Shown: positions 33,258 through 44,489 of the stretch, piece by piece
How positions within the stretch are numbered: position 1 is the stretch's first letter
How the letters are laid out: each line of letters opens with the position of its first letter
From: Sacculina carcini
Taxonomy: Eukaryota; Arthropoda; Thecostraca; Sacculinidae
Length of the DNA stretch: 64,000 bases
Direction of reading: 5' to 3'
Assembly (NCBI GenBank): GCA_916048095.2
Contig: OU696576.1
Location: forward strand, 3,636,501 to 3,700,500
The notes under the pieces: generated by a model
The model's database searches: none
The model's input: the letters and a program-made list of their open reading frames with translations, nothing else
Told to the model about the DNA's origin: nothing
Position numbers and translations under genes: made by a program

Positions 33258-36200
33258 AGATGTGTCGATGACGAAAGAGACACGTCGATAACGCAAAGGA
33301 GGCCGTACTGTGCGACCGCTACGTGTGCGCAGTACAGATTGTGGCAAATCGTTTCTGGACTGTGTTGTAGACGCATTAGAATATGAACTGTTGTGTGTCG
33401 GAGAAGAGTGTGTATCGATGTGTCTATGTGGACTCACGTGTTCGGTGGCTGGACATTGTATCGCCAATTCTGTTGTTTGCGGCTCCTCCAGTGGGTCCTC
33501 GCACAGATCCGTTGTTACCCTGAAGTCGTGTGTCGGCAGCGAGGTGTCGTCGATGAAAGCTGGCTTGCAGCGGTCGATCGATATGGTCTCCGTGTGTCCC
33601 TTACGCGAAACCACCATATGTTTATCGGATCGCTGTACAATGGCGTATGGTCCGTCGTATGGACAGTCGAGCGGGTAACGGTGGCTGTCGCGCCTCACGA
33701 AAACGTGAGTTGCTGACTGAAGGGCCTTTGGCACGAAGGACGGTGCGTTGGAGGGTCGCGGCAAGACGGGACGAAGTCTGCGCATATTCTTGCGGAGAAC
33801 TGCTGCAAACGACGCTGGATCGCCGGAGCTGAGGCGCGTGTCGCTGACCAGCTCACCGGGAAGACGCAGTGTTGTGCCATACACAAGCTCCGCCGTGCAC
33901 GCTTGCAGATCGGTCTTGTGCGTCGATCGGATGCCGAGCAGCGCCATGGGTAATGCGTCCATCCATGACGTCTGCGACGCGCGTAGGCTGGATTTCAGCT
34001 GTCGATGAAATCTTTCCACCATACCGTTGCTTGCCGGGTGATAGCTGGTCGTGCGTATGCGCCGACAGCCCAGAACTCGACTCAGTTCGGACCAGAGAGC
34101 CGATTCGAACTGGGCTCCGCGGTCGGTGGTGATCGTGTCAGGAACGCCGAAACGGGACACCCACTGATGGACGAACGCACGTGCGATTGTCACCGTTCTT
34201 ATATCGGGCAGAGGTATGGCTTCCGGCCAGCGCGTGAAGCGGTCGATGCAGGTGAGCAGGTATGTCTGGCCCTGCGACGGTGGTAGCGGTCCAACAAGGT
34301 CGACGTGAACGTGGCTGAAACGTTCACTGGGTGTCCCAAATGGTGACACTGCGCTCTTTGTATGGCGGGTGATCTTCGAACGTTGACAGCTCACGCAACA
34401 ACGCGTCCACCGGCGTATGTCGCGATCCATGTTTGGCCATACGAAACGCTTCGCGACCAACTTCACTGTTGCTTCTACTCCGGGATGTGACAGCTCGTGT
34501 AGGCTCTTGGTGTACAGTCGACGCAAGTCTGTGGGCAGTACCGGTCGTGGTGTGCCAGTGGACACATCGCACAAGAGCGAGTCCTGGCCAAACTGCACAT
34601 TCTGGAGCTGTAGGGAGCCTGGAGAATCGCGAAGTGAAGAAAGCGACGGGTCTTCGGCTTGCGCCGCGGCCAGTGAGGCAAAATCATCCGTGCGGATGAC
34701 GGGCGAAATGATTGCTGCTGTCGTGCGTGATAAAGCGTCGGCCACCTGGTTCTCAGCACCGGGGATGTGACGAATGTCAGACACGAACTGGCTGACGAAG
34801 TCTAGATGTCTCATCTCTCGTGGCGCGTACTTGTCGGAGTTGGAAGACAATGCGTGTACCAGTGGACGATGGTCTGTAAAGACGATGACATTTCGTCCTT
34901 CGATCGTGTGCCTGAAGTGACGCACGGCCAGATAAACGCCCAGCAGTTCTCTTCCGAAGGTGCTATATTTTTGCTCGGTTTTTGACAGAGTTTTTGAAAA
35001 GTAGCCGAGGGGCTGCCAGTCGTCATGTACATGCTGCTGTAATACGGCTCCGACGCCGGAATCGGATGCGTCAACGTGAAGGCTAAGCTCAGCCCTGGGT
35101 ATTTGGTGCGAAAGCATGGCGGAGGTTGTCAGAGCTTGCTTGACGTCGTCGAAATTTCTGTTGGTGTCCGCACACCATTCAACAGGTGCCTTCGAACGCT
35201 TTGCCCGGTGCGTAAGCAGGGCGTGCAACGGCTTCAGCTTTGCAGCCGCGTTGGGTATGAAGCGTTGGTAGTACGCTACCATCCCGAGAAAACGGCGGAG
35301 CTGCGATTGCGTTGTCGGTTTTGGAAAGGTCTGGATTGCGGTCACTTTGTCTTCGAGGGGAAGAACTCCATCGGCAGTCACTTGATGTCCCAGGAATCGG
35401 ATTGAAGGGACCCCAATGACGCACTTGTCAACATTCACCACCAGACCATACTGCTCCAGACGAGACATGATAGTTGTGAGCAGGCGTTCGTGCTGATCGT
35501 GCGAATTCGATGCGAGCAGCAAATCGTCCAAATAGCAGAATACGCCGTCGATATCGCGCAGAACACCGTCCATAAAACGCTGAAACGTCTGCCCGGCGTT
35601 CCTCAAGCCAAACGGCATGCGTACATACTCGTAGAGGCCGAATGGTGTCGTGATTGCCGTTTTGGGAATATCGGCCGGTTCGACGGGAATCTGGTGGTAG
35701 GCTCTCACCAGATCGAGACTGGAGAACACCTTGCAGCCGTGAAGCTTAGCGGAAAAATCTCGCAGGTACGGCAGCGGGTATTGATCGGGCACGGTGCGGT
35801 TATTCAAGGCGCGATAATCTCCGCATGGTCTGAAATCACCGTTTGATTTCGGGGCTAAGTGAAGTGCTGATGCCCACGCGCTGTTTGATGGACGCAAAAT
35901 GCCGAGTTTCAGCATCTTGTCAATTTCACGCTTTGCGATGCTGGCTTTTTCGAGCTCTAGGCGACGTGGGCGACAAAAAACCGGCGGTCCGTGCGTGATA
36001 ATGTGGTGAGTCACGTCATGTTTCACCGCTACAGGACCCGTCGGGGCTGTTGTCACCGCTTTGAAGCGCTGCATGATTTGTTCGTACCGCGAAACTGTCG
36101 CAACACGAATGCCGACTGAAGAAATCGTCGAGGTTCTTGCCGAAGTACAAACGTTGCCTCTGTGTAAGAGGTGCTTGTTACGCAAGTCGATCAGGATGTG

Positions 36201-36542
36201 GTGCGCGTGCAGAAAATCAGCTCCGATGATTGCCATGTTGACTTGCGCAACTACGAAAGCCCATTGAATCTTTTCACCGTTTTCAAAGCGGATGGTGATG
36301 CTGCGCTTGCCGTAAACTCGAATTTCGGATCCGTTGGCGGCGGTGAGTCGCTGTGTCGTCGGTGTCAGGTTTTGTTTGTGGTGCGGCGTCGGTGGTACCA
36401 CACTCACCTGAGCGCCAGTATCCACAAGATACTTTGTTCCGCTGGTCTTGTCACAAATGAAGAGCAGCGGCGCGTCGGTAGAGCAGCCTCCCAAGCATTG
36501 CGCTACATGCTGGGGGCTGTCTAGTTTAAAGACCATGAGCAA
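33258..36542 (-). CDS. pol: Pol polyprotein of Gy-4, complete
   Basis: 1100-residue open frame on the minus strand (open codons 36542 to about 33240), -1 relative to gag. Protease D41 in DTGAQ. RT with [27 protein letters not shown] at 337-340. RNase H D491 and D557. Integrase zinc finger H682, H686, C716, C719. Catalytic D748, D807, E843 with 35 residues between the last two. GPY at 964-966 starts the C-terminal module. No chromodomain seen. All expected residues are present. It would process Gag-Pol, copy the RNA and insert the cDNA with a 4-bp stagger. Confidence 0.93.
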
Positions 36543-37483
36543 GGTGGTCTGCAGCGACGAGCGGCCGCGCCAAACTGCTCGTGGTACCAGCAGAGAGTTG
36601 ATGGTGGCTGGACGTACGTTTGTGCAGGTGAGTGTGTTCGTGTTGACTGACCTCGTCGTGGAGATGGCGACTGCTGACGAACAGATTGGCGTAATGTCGA
36701 TCTTGCGCGGCTCTCACTCCTTGGGGCGAATCGTGGCTCGCGCTCTGCAGATCTCGCGGTCAGTGCGGACTCCAGGCGTCTGTTGGTCAATTCGAGCTGT
36801 TGGATAGTGTCCACCAGCGAAGATACAGCTTGGCACAAATCGCTGCGACCGTTGTCCGTACTCTCTTGAGCGTGTGGCACTGACTGCACATGATTGGCCG
36901 CTAGTTGTGGCGTATTCATGCCGCTGGCTTCCATGTACCGATCAGCAGCTCCGGCCAGCTCGTCGAGAGGGGTAGTCGCAGGCAGTAGGGACAAGGCCGC
37001 TCGTGCTGCCTGTGGGAGTCTCTGCAAAAATAGTGTCCTGAGCAGCCCTGAGTCTGCAGGTACGTTGCCGGCGATCAACAGCTCGTGTCGCATAGACCGC
37101 AGAAGAGTCGTCGGTTTTTGGTCGCCGAGCTGCTGCTTTGAAAGCATTGCTTCAAGGCGACTGGCGTGTGATTGAGCCAGACGTTCCTGCAGGGCCGTGC
37201 TGAGAGCGGAAAACGATTTGGGCCCGCGCAAAACATCACGGACCTGTGTGGCGATGTGTGCTGGCAAGTTGGCGACCACCAACTTGAAACGCGTTTCGTC
37301 GTTGTCGATGCCGGCGACATCGAAAGCACACTCGACCTGGACCAGCCAAACTTCGGGGTCTTCAGGTAGAAACGTTGGCAGTCTGAATGTCGTTGCTGGC
37401 CTGCAAGGCTGGGACGATTGCGCGCTGGCGATCTGCGTGTCAGTGGCTGTGTTCAACTCGGGGTCACCAGTGTTGGTAGACAT
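36521..37483 (-). CDS. gag: Gag of Gy-4, starts inside the LTR
   Basis: The frame is open from 37507, and the likely start is the ATG at 37483 (MSTNTGDPE), which lies inside the 5' LTR (edge 37471). Codons for TGDPE are the tRNA-Trp primer site itself. [22 protein letters not shown] begins the capsid-like domain. A Gln/Arg/Ser-rich tail leads to [15 protein letters not shown] and CSWSLN, the C-H-C-C motif. It ends with T TTA AAC and TAG. Confidence 0.9.
   Translation of the reverse strand: MSTNTGDPELNTATDTQIASAQSSQPCRPATTFRLPTFLPEDPEVWLVQVECAFDVAGIDNDETRFKLVVANLPAHIATQVRDVLRGPKSFSALSTALQERLAQSHASRLEAMLSKQQLGDQKPTTLLRSMRHELLIAGNVPADSGLLRTLFLQRLPQAARAALSLLPATTPLDELAGAADRYMEASGMNTPQLAANHVQSVPHAQESTDNGRSDLCQAVSSLVDTIQQLELTNRRLESALTARSAEREPRFAPRSESRARSTLRQSVRQQSPSPRRGQSTRTHSPAQTYVQPPSTLCWYHEQFGAAARRCRPPCSWSLN
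36524..36530 (-). promoter_or_regulatory. -1 frameshift heptamer T TTA AAC (Gy-4)
   Basis: Minus strand, in the Gag frame directly before the stop at 36521-36523. The pol frame is -1. Confidence 0.8.
37458..37469 (-). promoter_or_regulatory. primer binding site, tRNA-Trp, inside gag
   Basis: TGGTGACCCCGA on the minus strand, one base from the LTR edge, translated as part of Gag. Confidence 0.88.
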
Positions 37484-38265
37484 TGCTACGCCAAGGTTGA
37501 CAAACACGCGTGTGTCAACGACACCGAAAACGCTCTGTCAATTGCGTTAAATTCGCTTAGTCTTTACAAAGACTGTACAATGCGTTGAATTCGCAACTGA
37601 CAATTCGCCTTTAAAAAGGCGGGGCTAAATTATCCGCTAATTAAATGCTCTTAAAAGAGCAGCTTGATGAATTTGGCCAATTAGCAGAAAACACGAGTTT
37701 TCTCGAACACTATATTGGCGCCGTCCACAAACAATACAAATAGTCGTCGATGACACACACAGATCGAAGATACACACGGGTTGATGATACAAACAGCAAA
37801 AATGAGCGAGTCGAATAGGGCGAGATCTTGAGGCACTTAACAGCGAGCGATGAGCGGTGCCTCACAGCGCTCTGCGCGTGACTAAGTGTATTTCGGATTT
37901 ATGCCAGTATCGGACAATGAGTGCGCTCACCGGAAGTTGTCCGATACTCACATAAATCCGCGCTGCATGGGTCTACTTGCGCAATGCGCAGAATGATATT
38001 TTGTACAGGGAACGCGACGCGAGACAACAATTGCACACATAAAACAATGCACGACACACTCAATAACATATACATGCAATAACATACGTTCCGCAAATAT
38101 AGACATGTATGCTTGTGCGTTTATATAGTGATATTAAATAAAACATTAATACATCATAACACACATATAAATATAAACAACAGTGCACCTTTAAAATAAC
38201 ACAATACATTAATTACCATGACACGTGAACAAATAAGTAAAATATGCAAGCGTGCAGCGCCTACA
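37471..38265 (-). repeat. 5' LTR of Gy-4
   Basis: 795 bp. Contains the gag start codon near its inner end. Confidence 0.95.
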
Positions 38266-39200
38266 GGCCCACTTCCGTGCTCTAATGGTCACCAATATAT
38301 TTTGACGGTGATTGACAGGTTTACACGCTGGCCAGAAGCATGTCCTATTCCTGACATATCGGCCGATACAGTAGCCGATACAGTGGCCGATACGATATTT
38401 TATTTCAACTCGGGTGTCACGTTTCGGTGTCCCCGAGAGTATTGTCTCAGACAGGGGCACTCAATTCACAAGCCACCTCTGGAGACAACTCAACAACTGC
38501 TTCGGATCTAACACGCGCTTGACAACGGTGTACAATCCGGCAGCCAACGGCCTAGTAGAACGGCTTCACCGCCAGCTCAAAGGCGCACTTCGGGGTTGTA
38601 GTGACTGGACAAACAGACTGCCAATAGTCCTGTTAGGTATTCGGTCCTGCATGAAATCACCTTTAAATTGTTCCTCCGCCGAGCTGGTATATGGTGCCAA
38701 ATTGCGTTTACCAGGTGAATTGTTAAATAGACAACCACAATTGACTCACACATATTGTCAGTCAGCCAAACAATTGTCTGAACATTTCAGTGCTATCCGG
38801 CCACAGCAGACCCGTGCAGCTGAGACAGCAGTGTTCCACCTGCCCAGCTTGTCCGATGCAGATTTCGTGTTCGTGCGTCATGACGGCCACAGACGTCCGC
38901 TGCAGCCGGTGTACCAGGGACCGTACAAGGTGGTGAAACGTACGCCAAAAACGTTCACCATTGAGCGGCATGGACACGAGGTGGTCGGCATTGATCGTCT
39001 GCGTCCAGCATTTCTGGAAAATGAGAATATTTCATCCGCTCCGGAGAACGACAGCTTCGTGCATCAGGCAAAACAAAACTCCACCAAGATCACTCACACT
39101 CAGACGCACACCACACCACAATCCATTTTGTACCGTACCCGATCTGGCAGAGCTGTCAAACCTCCGGTTCGTTTCTCGCCATGATCTAAAGGGGGGCTCA

Positions 39201-40218
39201 TGTGGCGTGTCATGCATATTATATTTATTATATCAATGTGTGTATATATAAATGTGAGTATATATAAATGTGTGTATATTTAAATGTGTATGCGTGCGCG
39301 TATGCGTTTTTATGTATGTGCCGCACGTGTTTGTATGTTTGTGTGGCATGCCTTCCAGAATGTTCGGTGTAGGTTAGGTGACGTGTGTCTGCGTACAACC
39401 AGCAAACACGCTTGCTGCATGTGTATACGTGTGCGTATGTGTCTCTATGTATGTGCCGCATGTGTCTGTATGTTTGTGTGGCATGCGTTCTAGAATATTC
39501 CGTGTAGGTTAGGTGACGTGTGTATGCGTGTTAGCTTGCGAAAATAGTTCAGCCAATCACAGTAGCCTACGTGCTGGCGTGATCACATAGCTACCAATCG
39601 GGTGGTTACATTTGTCTTTTACTATTGCCTGGCCAATTGTGTTCCAATGTTCATACGCGGTCGGGTCGATGCACACGCACGGCCAAGTATATTTAAGTCC
39701 CGTCGCCTCGGTGCGCGGGCAGTTGGACTGGGACTTTGGCAATAGCTTGACTGACAGGGCTACTCTCTGTGTCTCGCTCGCCTTGTGTCAGTTCGACCCG
39801 AGCATCGTCCGACACATTGTGTTGGACAACGTGCTCGTTGCGATTGCCGCGCATTGGCCTAGGATATTACCTGTATTACTTGTAACGGTGCAGTAGCTGT
39901 TTCAGTGGAGGACTCGCTACACCACTGTTACGGAATTCTGTGCCGCGGCCTTCGTGCCGAGGTTTTGCTGGTCTCCGGCCTTTGATATTTATTGCGCGAT
40001 TATTACCTGTATTATTTGTAACGGTGCAGTAGCTGTTTCAGTGGAGGACTCGCTACACCACTGTTACGGAATTCTGTGCCGCGGCCTTCGTGCCGAGGTT
40101 TTGCTGGTCTCCGGCCTTGTGATATTCTATGTACTATTGTTACTGTGTATGTATAATATATCTGCTGTGCTACACCGCTCTTTGTTATGTGCGCGCTCTG
40201 AACGAGCTTCGCGTAACA
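39201..40218 (+). repeat. 3' LTR of Gy-3
   Basis: 1018 bp, with the same 136-bp-period duplication (39866 and 40002 onward). Confidence 0.92.
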
Positions 40219-40511
40219 CAGTGAAGGAATTTATATTCAGTGAAGGCATTAAATGCCTTAAACGCGTCGCAAACGTCTGGTCGCCAACCGTTCCAGGTCG
40301 CCATCCGTTCCGTTGTGACAGATAAAACGGGGACATGGATAAAATGGGGACATCGACGCATTCGATACAAAATATGACGCATTTGATGGAATTTGAAGGA
40401 TTTCCCTTCGTACCATGCGCACTGGATGTTATAACATGTGCTCTGATTAGTGATTCTTGCAGTGCAGTTGTAGTAACGTAGTTGGGTAGTTGCTAGTTTT
40501 TCATTGTAGAC

Positions 40512-40523
40512 ATGGGTACCCAG
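40512..40523 (+). CDS. tiny first coding exon of Ginger G3 transposase (putative)
   Basis: ATGGGTACCCAG followed by donor GTATGT. Ginger G4 has the equivalent ATGGGCCCACAG|GTATAC at 43833. Conservation between two diverged copies suggests a real 12-base exon. Confidence 0.45.
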
Positions 40524-40857
40524 GTATGTATTTTGGTTAGTTTCATAGGGGACAAATGTATTTTTGGAGTAAATTTGTTGTTCTTAAATTCGTTGGTGCT
40601 TGTGTTTGTTTCACGCTTCCCTATGACTCTAATTTACAATTACTTATGTTTTTACTTATTTTCATTTTATTTATCTCCGTTATTATTTTTAAAAAAAATT
40701 CCTTTCTGTGAATTTTCTACTTCTTTTCTCACATCTTGATATCGTGTACTGTTGTTCCTAATTGTTGTCTCTTTCGCGCTTGTTTCTGTGTGAGCGCTAT
40801 ACAAATACATTGTTGTTGTTGTTGCTTGTTTGGTTAGTAACCACTCACTGTATTAGT

Positions 40858-42172
40858 GGGAGGTGGTGGGTATAGATCTTGTGGGACCACTTCCAGAGAC
40901 ACCCAGGGGAAATAGGTACATCCTGACCGCCACAGACCTTTATTCAAAGTGGGTCTCAGCATTCCCCCTACAAGCCAAGTCAGCCGATCAGGTTTCCCAC
41001 CACATCCAGACAATGTTTCACCTTTTCGGGCCCCCGAAGAAAATAATAACAGATCAGGGTAGGGAGTTTTGCAATCAGGTGAATGAAGTGTTGTTTCAGG
41101 TGTTCCAGGTGAAGCACGCTGTGACGCACGCGTATCATCCGCAGACCAACGGACAGGCTGAGAGGACCAACGGCACATTGAAAAAGATCCTCATGAAGTT
41201 GTGCAATGAACAGCAGGATGACTGGGACTGTCACCTCGGTGCCGCGGCATACGCCATGAACACCTCGGTGCAGGAATCGACCAAATTTTCCCCGTTTTTC
41301 ATCATGTTCGGGAGGTTCCCTCGTTTAATGGCGGACATACAGATCAATGACACCCCAGATTTGGACTCCCGGGTCAAGGATATGCTTGAAAACCCTAATA
41401 TTGAGAGTCAAGACATTCAGAGCAGAGTAGAGAAAATGGAGGGGGTAAAAGAAGTGGTTAGTGCCAATATCAAGAAAGCCCAAGAACGGCAGAAAAAAAA
41501 TGTCGAGTTGAGAAAGAATAAGGGGTTTAAATCCTTCACTTTCCGGGTTGTGATGTGGGTATTGGCCCGTAATAATAGGAAGAAGGGGTAAGGGTAAGTA
41601 AGGGATCCAGGATGGAATTCGACTGGCTTGGTCCATATGCGATTTCTAATATGGATTTTACATCGGCCCAGCTCCAGACACCGTCAGGCAAAATTATTTC
41701 TCGAAAAGTCGCGTTGGTGCATTTGAAGCCCTATTTAGAGCCTCTCGAGATTCCTGCTCTGTCGTCTCCTGGAGTTGCTGCGGAACTGGCGGACAGTGCC
41801 CAAGACACCGCACCTTGCGACCATGGGCTCCTTTCCACTGTGTCAGTTGATGCCTGCATCGCCAGCCCGTCGTCGGTCTTCACAGCGTGTGACGAACCTC
41901 AAGGTGTCACTGAACCAGCAGTCAAGCGGCGCCGCATGAATGACGCCAGACGCCCATTGACTCCATGGACGGCTGTGCCGAGCGCGTCGGACCGCATCAA
42001 CATCAGCGCGACGCTTGCGGACCCGCACTGCTGGCTCAATGACACAGTCATCGATGCGGCTCAGTCGCTGTTGGCGCGGCAATTCCCGGGGGTGTCTGGC
42101 CTCCGTCGACTGTTGTGCTTCAGGGGTCCAATTATGGCGGATATTGCTGACAAAATTTCCCTTCTGAATTAA
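40858..42172 (+). pseudogene. Ginger G3 transposase: integrase core and truncated Ulp1 domain
   Basis: Matches Ginger G4 transposase from VVGIDLVGPLP onward. The HHCC zinc finger has been lost. DDE catalytic blocks VGIDLVGP, ITDQGREF and TNGQAERTNG are present in 40863-41591. A stop at 41589-41591 and a 4-base insertion-type frame change (gtaagggtaag) precede the GPY segment (41612 on). The Ulp1-like part ends after WLNDTVIDAAQSLL, before the catalytic His, Asp and Cys. It retains a spacer (NPNIESQDIQSRVEKMEG) that G4 lacks. Non-functional. Confidence 0.85.
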
Positions 42173-43237
42173 ATTGGTTTGCTACACTAGGAGACAAGTA
42201 CAAAAACAAATCAGCAAAAGATTACTTCACTAGTTTAGTTCAATCCACTATTTACACGTTTATTATATTATAACTCTGTTATAGTGATATCCAAGTAACA
42301 TTTTGATTCTTTTGTCGTATTTTCAGTTTCGGTTAGTTATCTACTTTCCATTTGTTATATTGTCAGTCCTACATTTGTGGATCGTGTGCGGTGCATCACA
42401 TGCTTGATGCGCTGTTATGTCTATAATGAAGACACGTCTGTGAAGAAGACATTGTTGATTATCGAAGCGTTTCCTGAATGTTTGCTGTTTCCTGACAATA
42501 CATGACTTATTTCCAGCTCGCCTGAAACTCATAATTTCACCATGTCTTACTGAATCATACTTTGTTCAGCCACTGGGATAGCTGAGTGTAATGCAGGTGT
42601 CCATGTCCACACGTCCCCCTTCACACACGCACACATACGCAAACGCTGGCACACGCAGCTGGTCATTGGTCCGTTGGCAGTTGGTGCTCTCAGCCTATCC
42701 GTTGATCTCCGAATGATACGCGTATTTTACAGCGTGCTTAATCACCTATTTGAATGATATTCGAAGAAAAACAAAATGAGGAAAAATACGAGAAAACAAG
42801 AAAAACCACTTCAATAGTTCAGTTCTGTCAAAGGCGTGGTCATAATGGAGGCAATGTATTATCTGTACTCAGCAACAGCAAGCAGCGCAACAACTCACTC
42901 AACATTCACGACTGCTCACGCACACACTCCACTTCAGGATGGACAAACAAGCATATATACAAACCAGACACAGTCATACGCAAGCGGGCGTACCAATGTA
43001 GTCACACACAATGCAAGCGAATTCTACACCGAAGGACAGTTAGCGAATGCACAAGCCTGTAAAGACACGTTTACATCAACAAGTTCAATCCACTATTTAC
43101 ACGTTTATATAAACGATAAAAGTCGATTTCAGATTTGAACATTAAACGAAAAATACTCCCAATAGCTAATCTAAACTCAACACTAGCCCGCACCAAAAAA
43201 CAAACCCTATAACTTCAATAAATAGCAATAGAGACTT
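42173..43237. other. Ginger G3 3' non-coding region
   Basis: No open frame with a family match. Contains CA-rich stretches near 42620-42660. Confidence 0.5.
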
Positions 43238-43256
43238 GTCGATGTCCCCATTTTAA

Positions 43257-43558
43257 CCAGATCAGATCAGATCAGATGAAAGGTTGAGGGTTAGCCTTTG
43301 CAACCTTCTTCTTGGCCCCTCTTCGCTCATATTTGTATCACTTAATAGCAATATGTTCTTCCTGTTCGTCCGTTCCGTGTTTCTATTCTGTTTTTATTCC
43401 ATTCTCCATTTTCTTCCTCCTTTTCCAAAAACCATACAACCCCTCTTTCATCTTTTCCATTTCTTCCTTACTTTCAAACGTAAACAATGCTCTTCCTATG
43501 GCTTCTTCAGTTGTCTCTCAACTTCTTCAGTGTGCCCCTACCTTTTCCCTCAGATCGG
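43257..43558. repeat. short retroposon-like segment with (AGATC)n tail
   Basis: Four AGATC units at 43258-43276 followed by T/C-rich sequence. On the minus strand this would be a retroposon ending in (ATCTG)n. Only circumstantial. Confidence 0.35.
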
Positions 43559-43574
43559 TGTGACGGTGTGACGG
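43559..43574. repeat. two extra Ginger terminal octamers (TGTGACGG)
   Basis: 43559-43566 and 43567-43574 repeat the first eight bases of Ginger G4, which starts at 43575. Confidence 0.85.
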
Positions 43575-43832
43575 TGTGACGGCCCAAGATGCGACCTGGC
43601 CCAAGATGCGACCTCGACGCTTGTGACGCGTTTAAGGCATTCAATGCATTAAACGCGTCGACATTTATGACTGATTTGAAGGAAGTTATTGTCTCATTCC
43701 TTCGTTGATTTGTGTATGATATGCACTGGATGTTTTGTGTAACCATGTGGTCTGCATTATTGTAGCGGGGGTTTTGCAGTTCGCTTGTAGTTGCGTAGTT
43801 GGGTTATTTTTTGTTACTTATCTCTTGCAGAC

Positions 43833-43844
43833 ATGGGCCCACAG
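43833..43844 (+). CDS. tiny first coding exon of Ginger G4 transposase (putative)
   Basis: ATGGGCCCACAG then GTATAC. The phase does not fit directly onto the exon opening at 44490, so at least one more exon is needed between. A candidate lies after ttcatccacag at 44382. Confidence 0.45.
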
Positions 43845-44489
43845 GTATACTGTCTGTGTTTCTGGCTATATGCATGAATTAATAGGGTAGTGTATGCATT
43901 TTATTAATTTTGTGCACGCATAAGTACATATTGCTCGATTGGTTTGGGCACACTTGTTTCAAATATTGTCTGACTATGGCACGCTTGTCTTGATTGCTGC
44001 TTGTTTGGTTAGTGCACGCTTGTCTTAATTGTTGCTTAGTGCACGTTTTTAACTTTCTTGTTGGTGCTTGGGGCCTCATGCTGGGCCAATGGTGATGTGG
44101 TACAAGTTGTATAATTTGTGTTGAAATAGGCTACTGTCTGAAAATCGATCCCAATTTATTCATTTCAGAAAACTTCCACTCTAGAGGACGTTAGGGGATA
44201 TTTGCAGACGGGCTCATTTCTCTCTTCAATAACAAAACAAAGAAAGCGTCAGATTCTCCAGCGGGCGTCCAAGTTCAAATTGCATGGTTGGTATAACACA
44301 CTTGGTATAACAACTTCAACCAATTCTATTTAAACCTGACTAGTGTTGTAATTGGATTCTTTATTATTGTGTTCATCCACAGGAGCTCGTGGAACTCATG
44401 TGGAGTAAAGTGCATGTAAAATAGAAGTGCATGCTGAGTTGTGCACTAAAACAATGTTTCGCTATAAACATATGGTATGGTTTTTACAG

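Larger units (their letters stand above)
32450..38265 (-). mobile_element. Gy-4: intact-looking CsRn1-like Ty3/gypsy element
   Basis: Two 795-bp LTRs with no difference noticed, GGCC duplicated (32446-32449 and 38266-38269), tRNA-Trp primer site next to the right LTR, purine tract (agggagggggcac on the minus strand) next to the left LTR, intact gag and pol. It is inserted in Gy-3 and is therefore younger than it. The best candidate here for a currently mobile LTR element. Confidence 0.95.
30195..39184 (+). pseudogene. pol: Pol of Gy-3, broken by two frameshifts and the Gy-4 insertion
   Basis: Segment 30195-31540: protease ([12 protein letters not shown]), RT with [25 protein letters not shown] and YIDD at about 31200. 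A frameshift near 31540 moves the frame. 31541-32449 carries RNase H (FTDASDSG, YTDHKPL, VSDALSR) and the integrase HHCC finger (HPG, CAHC). Gy-4 interrupts just after the first catalytic Asp (HVDIVG). The remainder at 38270-38400 has DRFTRWPEA, then a frameshift near 38400 before [26 protein letters not shown] and the GPY motif (YQGPYKVV), ending 39184. A 12-bp unit around gccgatacagt is repeated three times at 38362-38397 and adds residues between the first and second catalytic sites. Confidence 0.88.
28136..40218 (+). mobile_element. Gy-3: CsRn1-like Ty3/gypsy element, split by Gy-4
   Basis: LTRs 28136-29137 (1002 bp) and 39201-40218 (1018 bp), CAGT duplicated (28132-28135 and 40219-40222). 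The purine tract aaaggggggctca precedes the 3' LTR. Gag is intact. Pol has a frameshift near 31540, the Gy-4 insertion at 32450 and another frameshift near 38400. Confidence 0.92.
27989..40313 (+). mobile_element. Ginger G2: right-end fragment, split by Gy-3
   Basis: Parts 27989-28135 and 40219-40313 form the last about 240 bp of a Ginger right TIR (reverse complement of the type seen at 49014-49285). The two parts rejoin exactly once Gy-3 and one CAGT copy are removed. The terminal CCGT (40310-40313) is followed by Ginger G3 instead of CACA. Confidence 0.82.
40314..43256 (+). mobile_element. Ginger G3: damaged Ginger1-like transposon inserted at the tip of G2
   Basis: Left terminus TGTGACAG preceded by CCGT (40310-40313). 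Tip repeats GATAAAACGGGGACATG and GATAAAATGGGGACATC. The right end carries the inverse (gatgtccccatttta, to about 43256) but has lost the outermost bases. It encodes a broken integrase-like transposase. A SINE-type tail (gcgctatacaaataca plus TTG repeats) lies at 40793-40832. 42173-43237 is non-coding. Confidence 0.8.

Noticed and set aside
33310..37550. Plus-strand frames of 60 to 122 residues across 33300-37500
   Set aside because: Antisense to the intact Gag and Pol of Gy-4; codon structure and motifs belong to the minus strand.
28531..39896. A conserved 94-residue frame found twice (28531-28815 and 39612-39896)
   Set aside because: Both copies lie inside the Gy-3 LTRs, so their similarity is explained by LTR duplication, not protein conservation.
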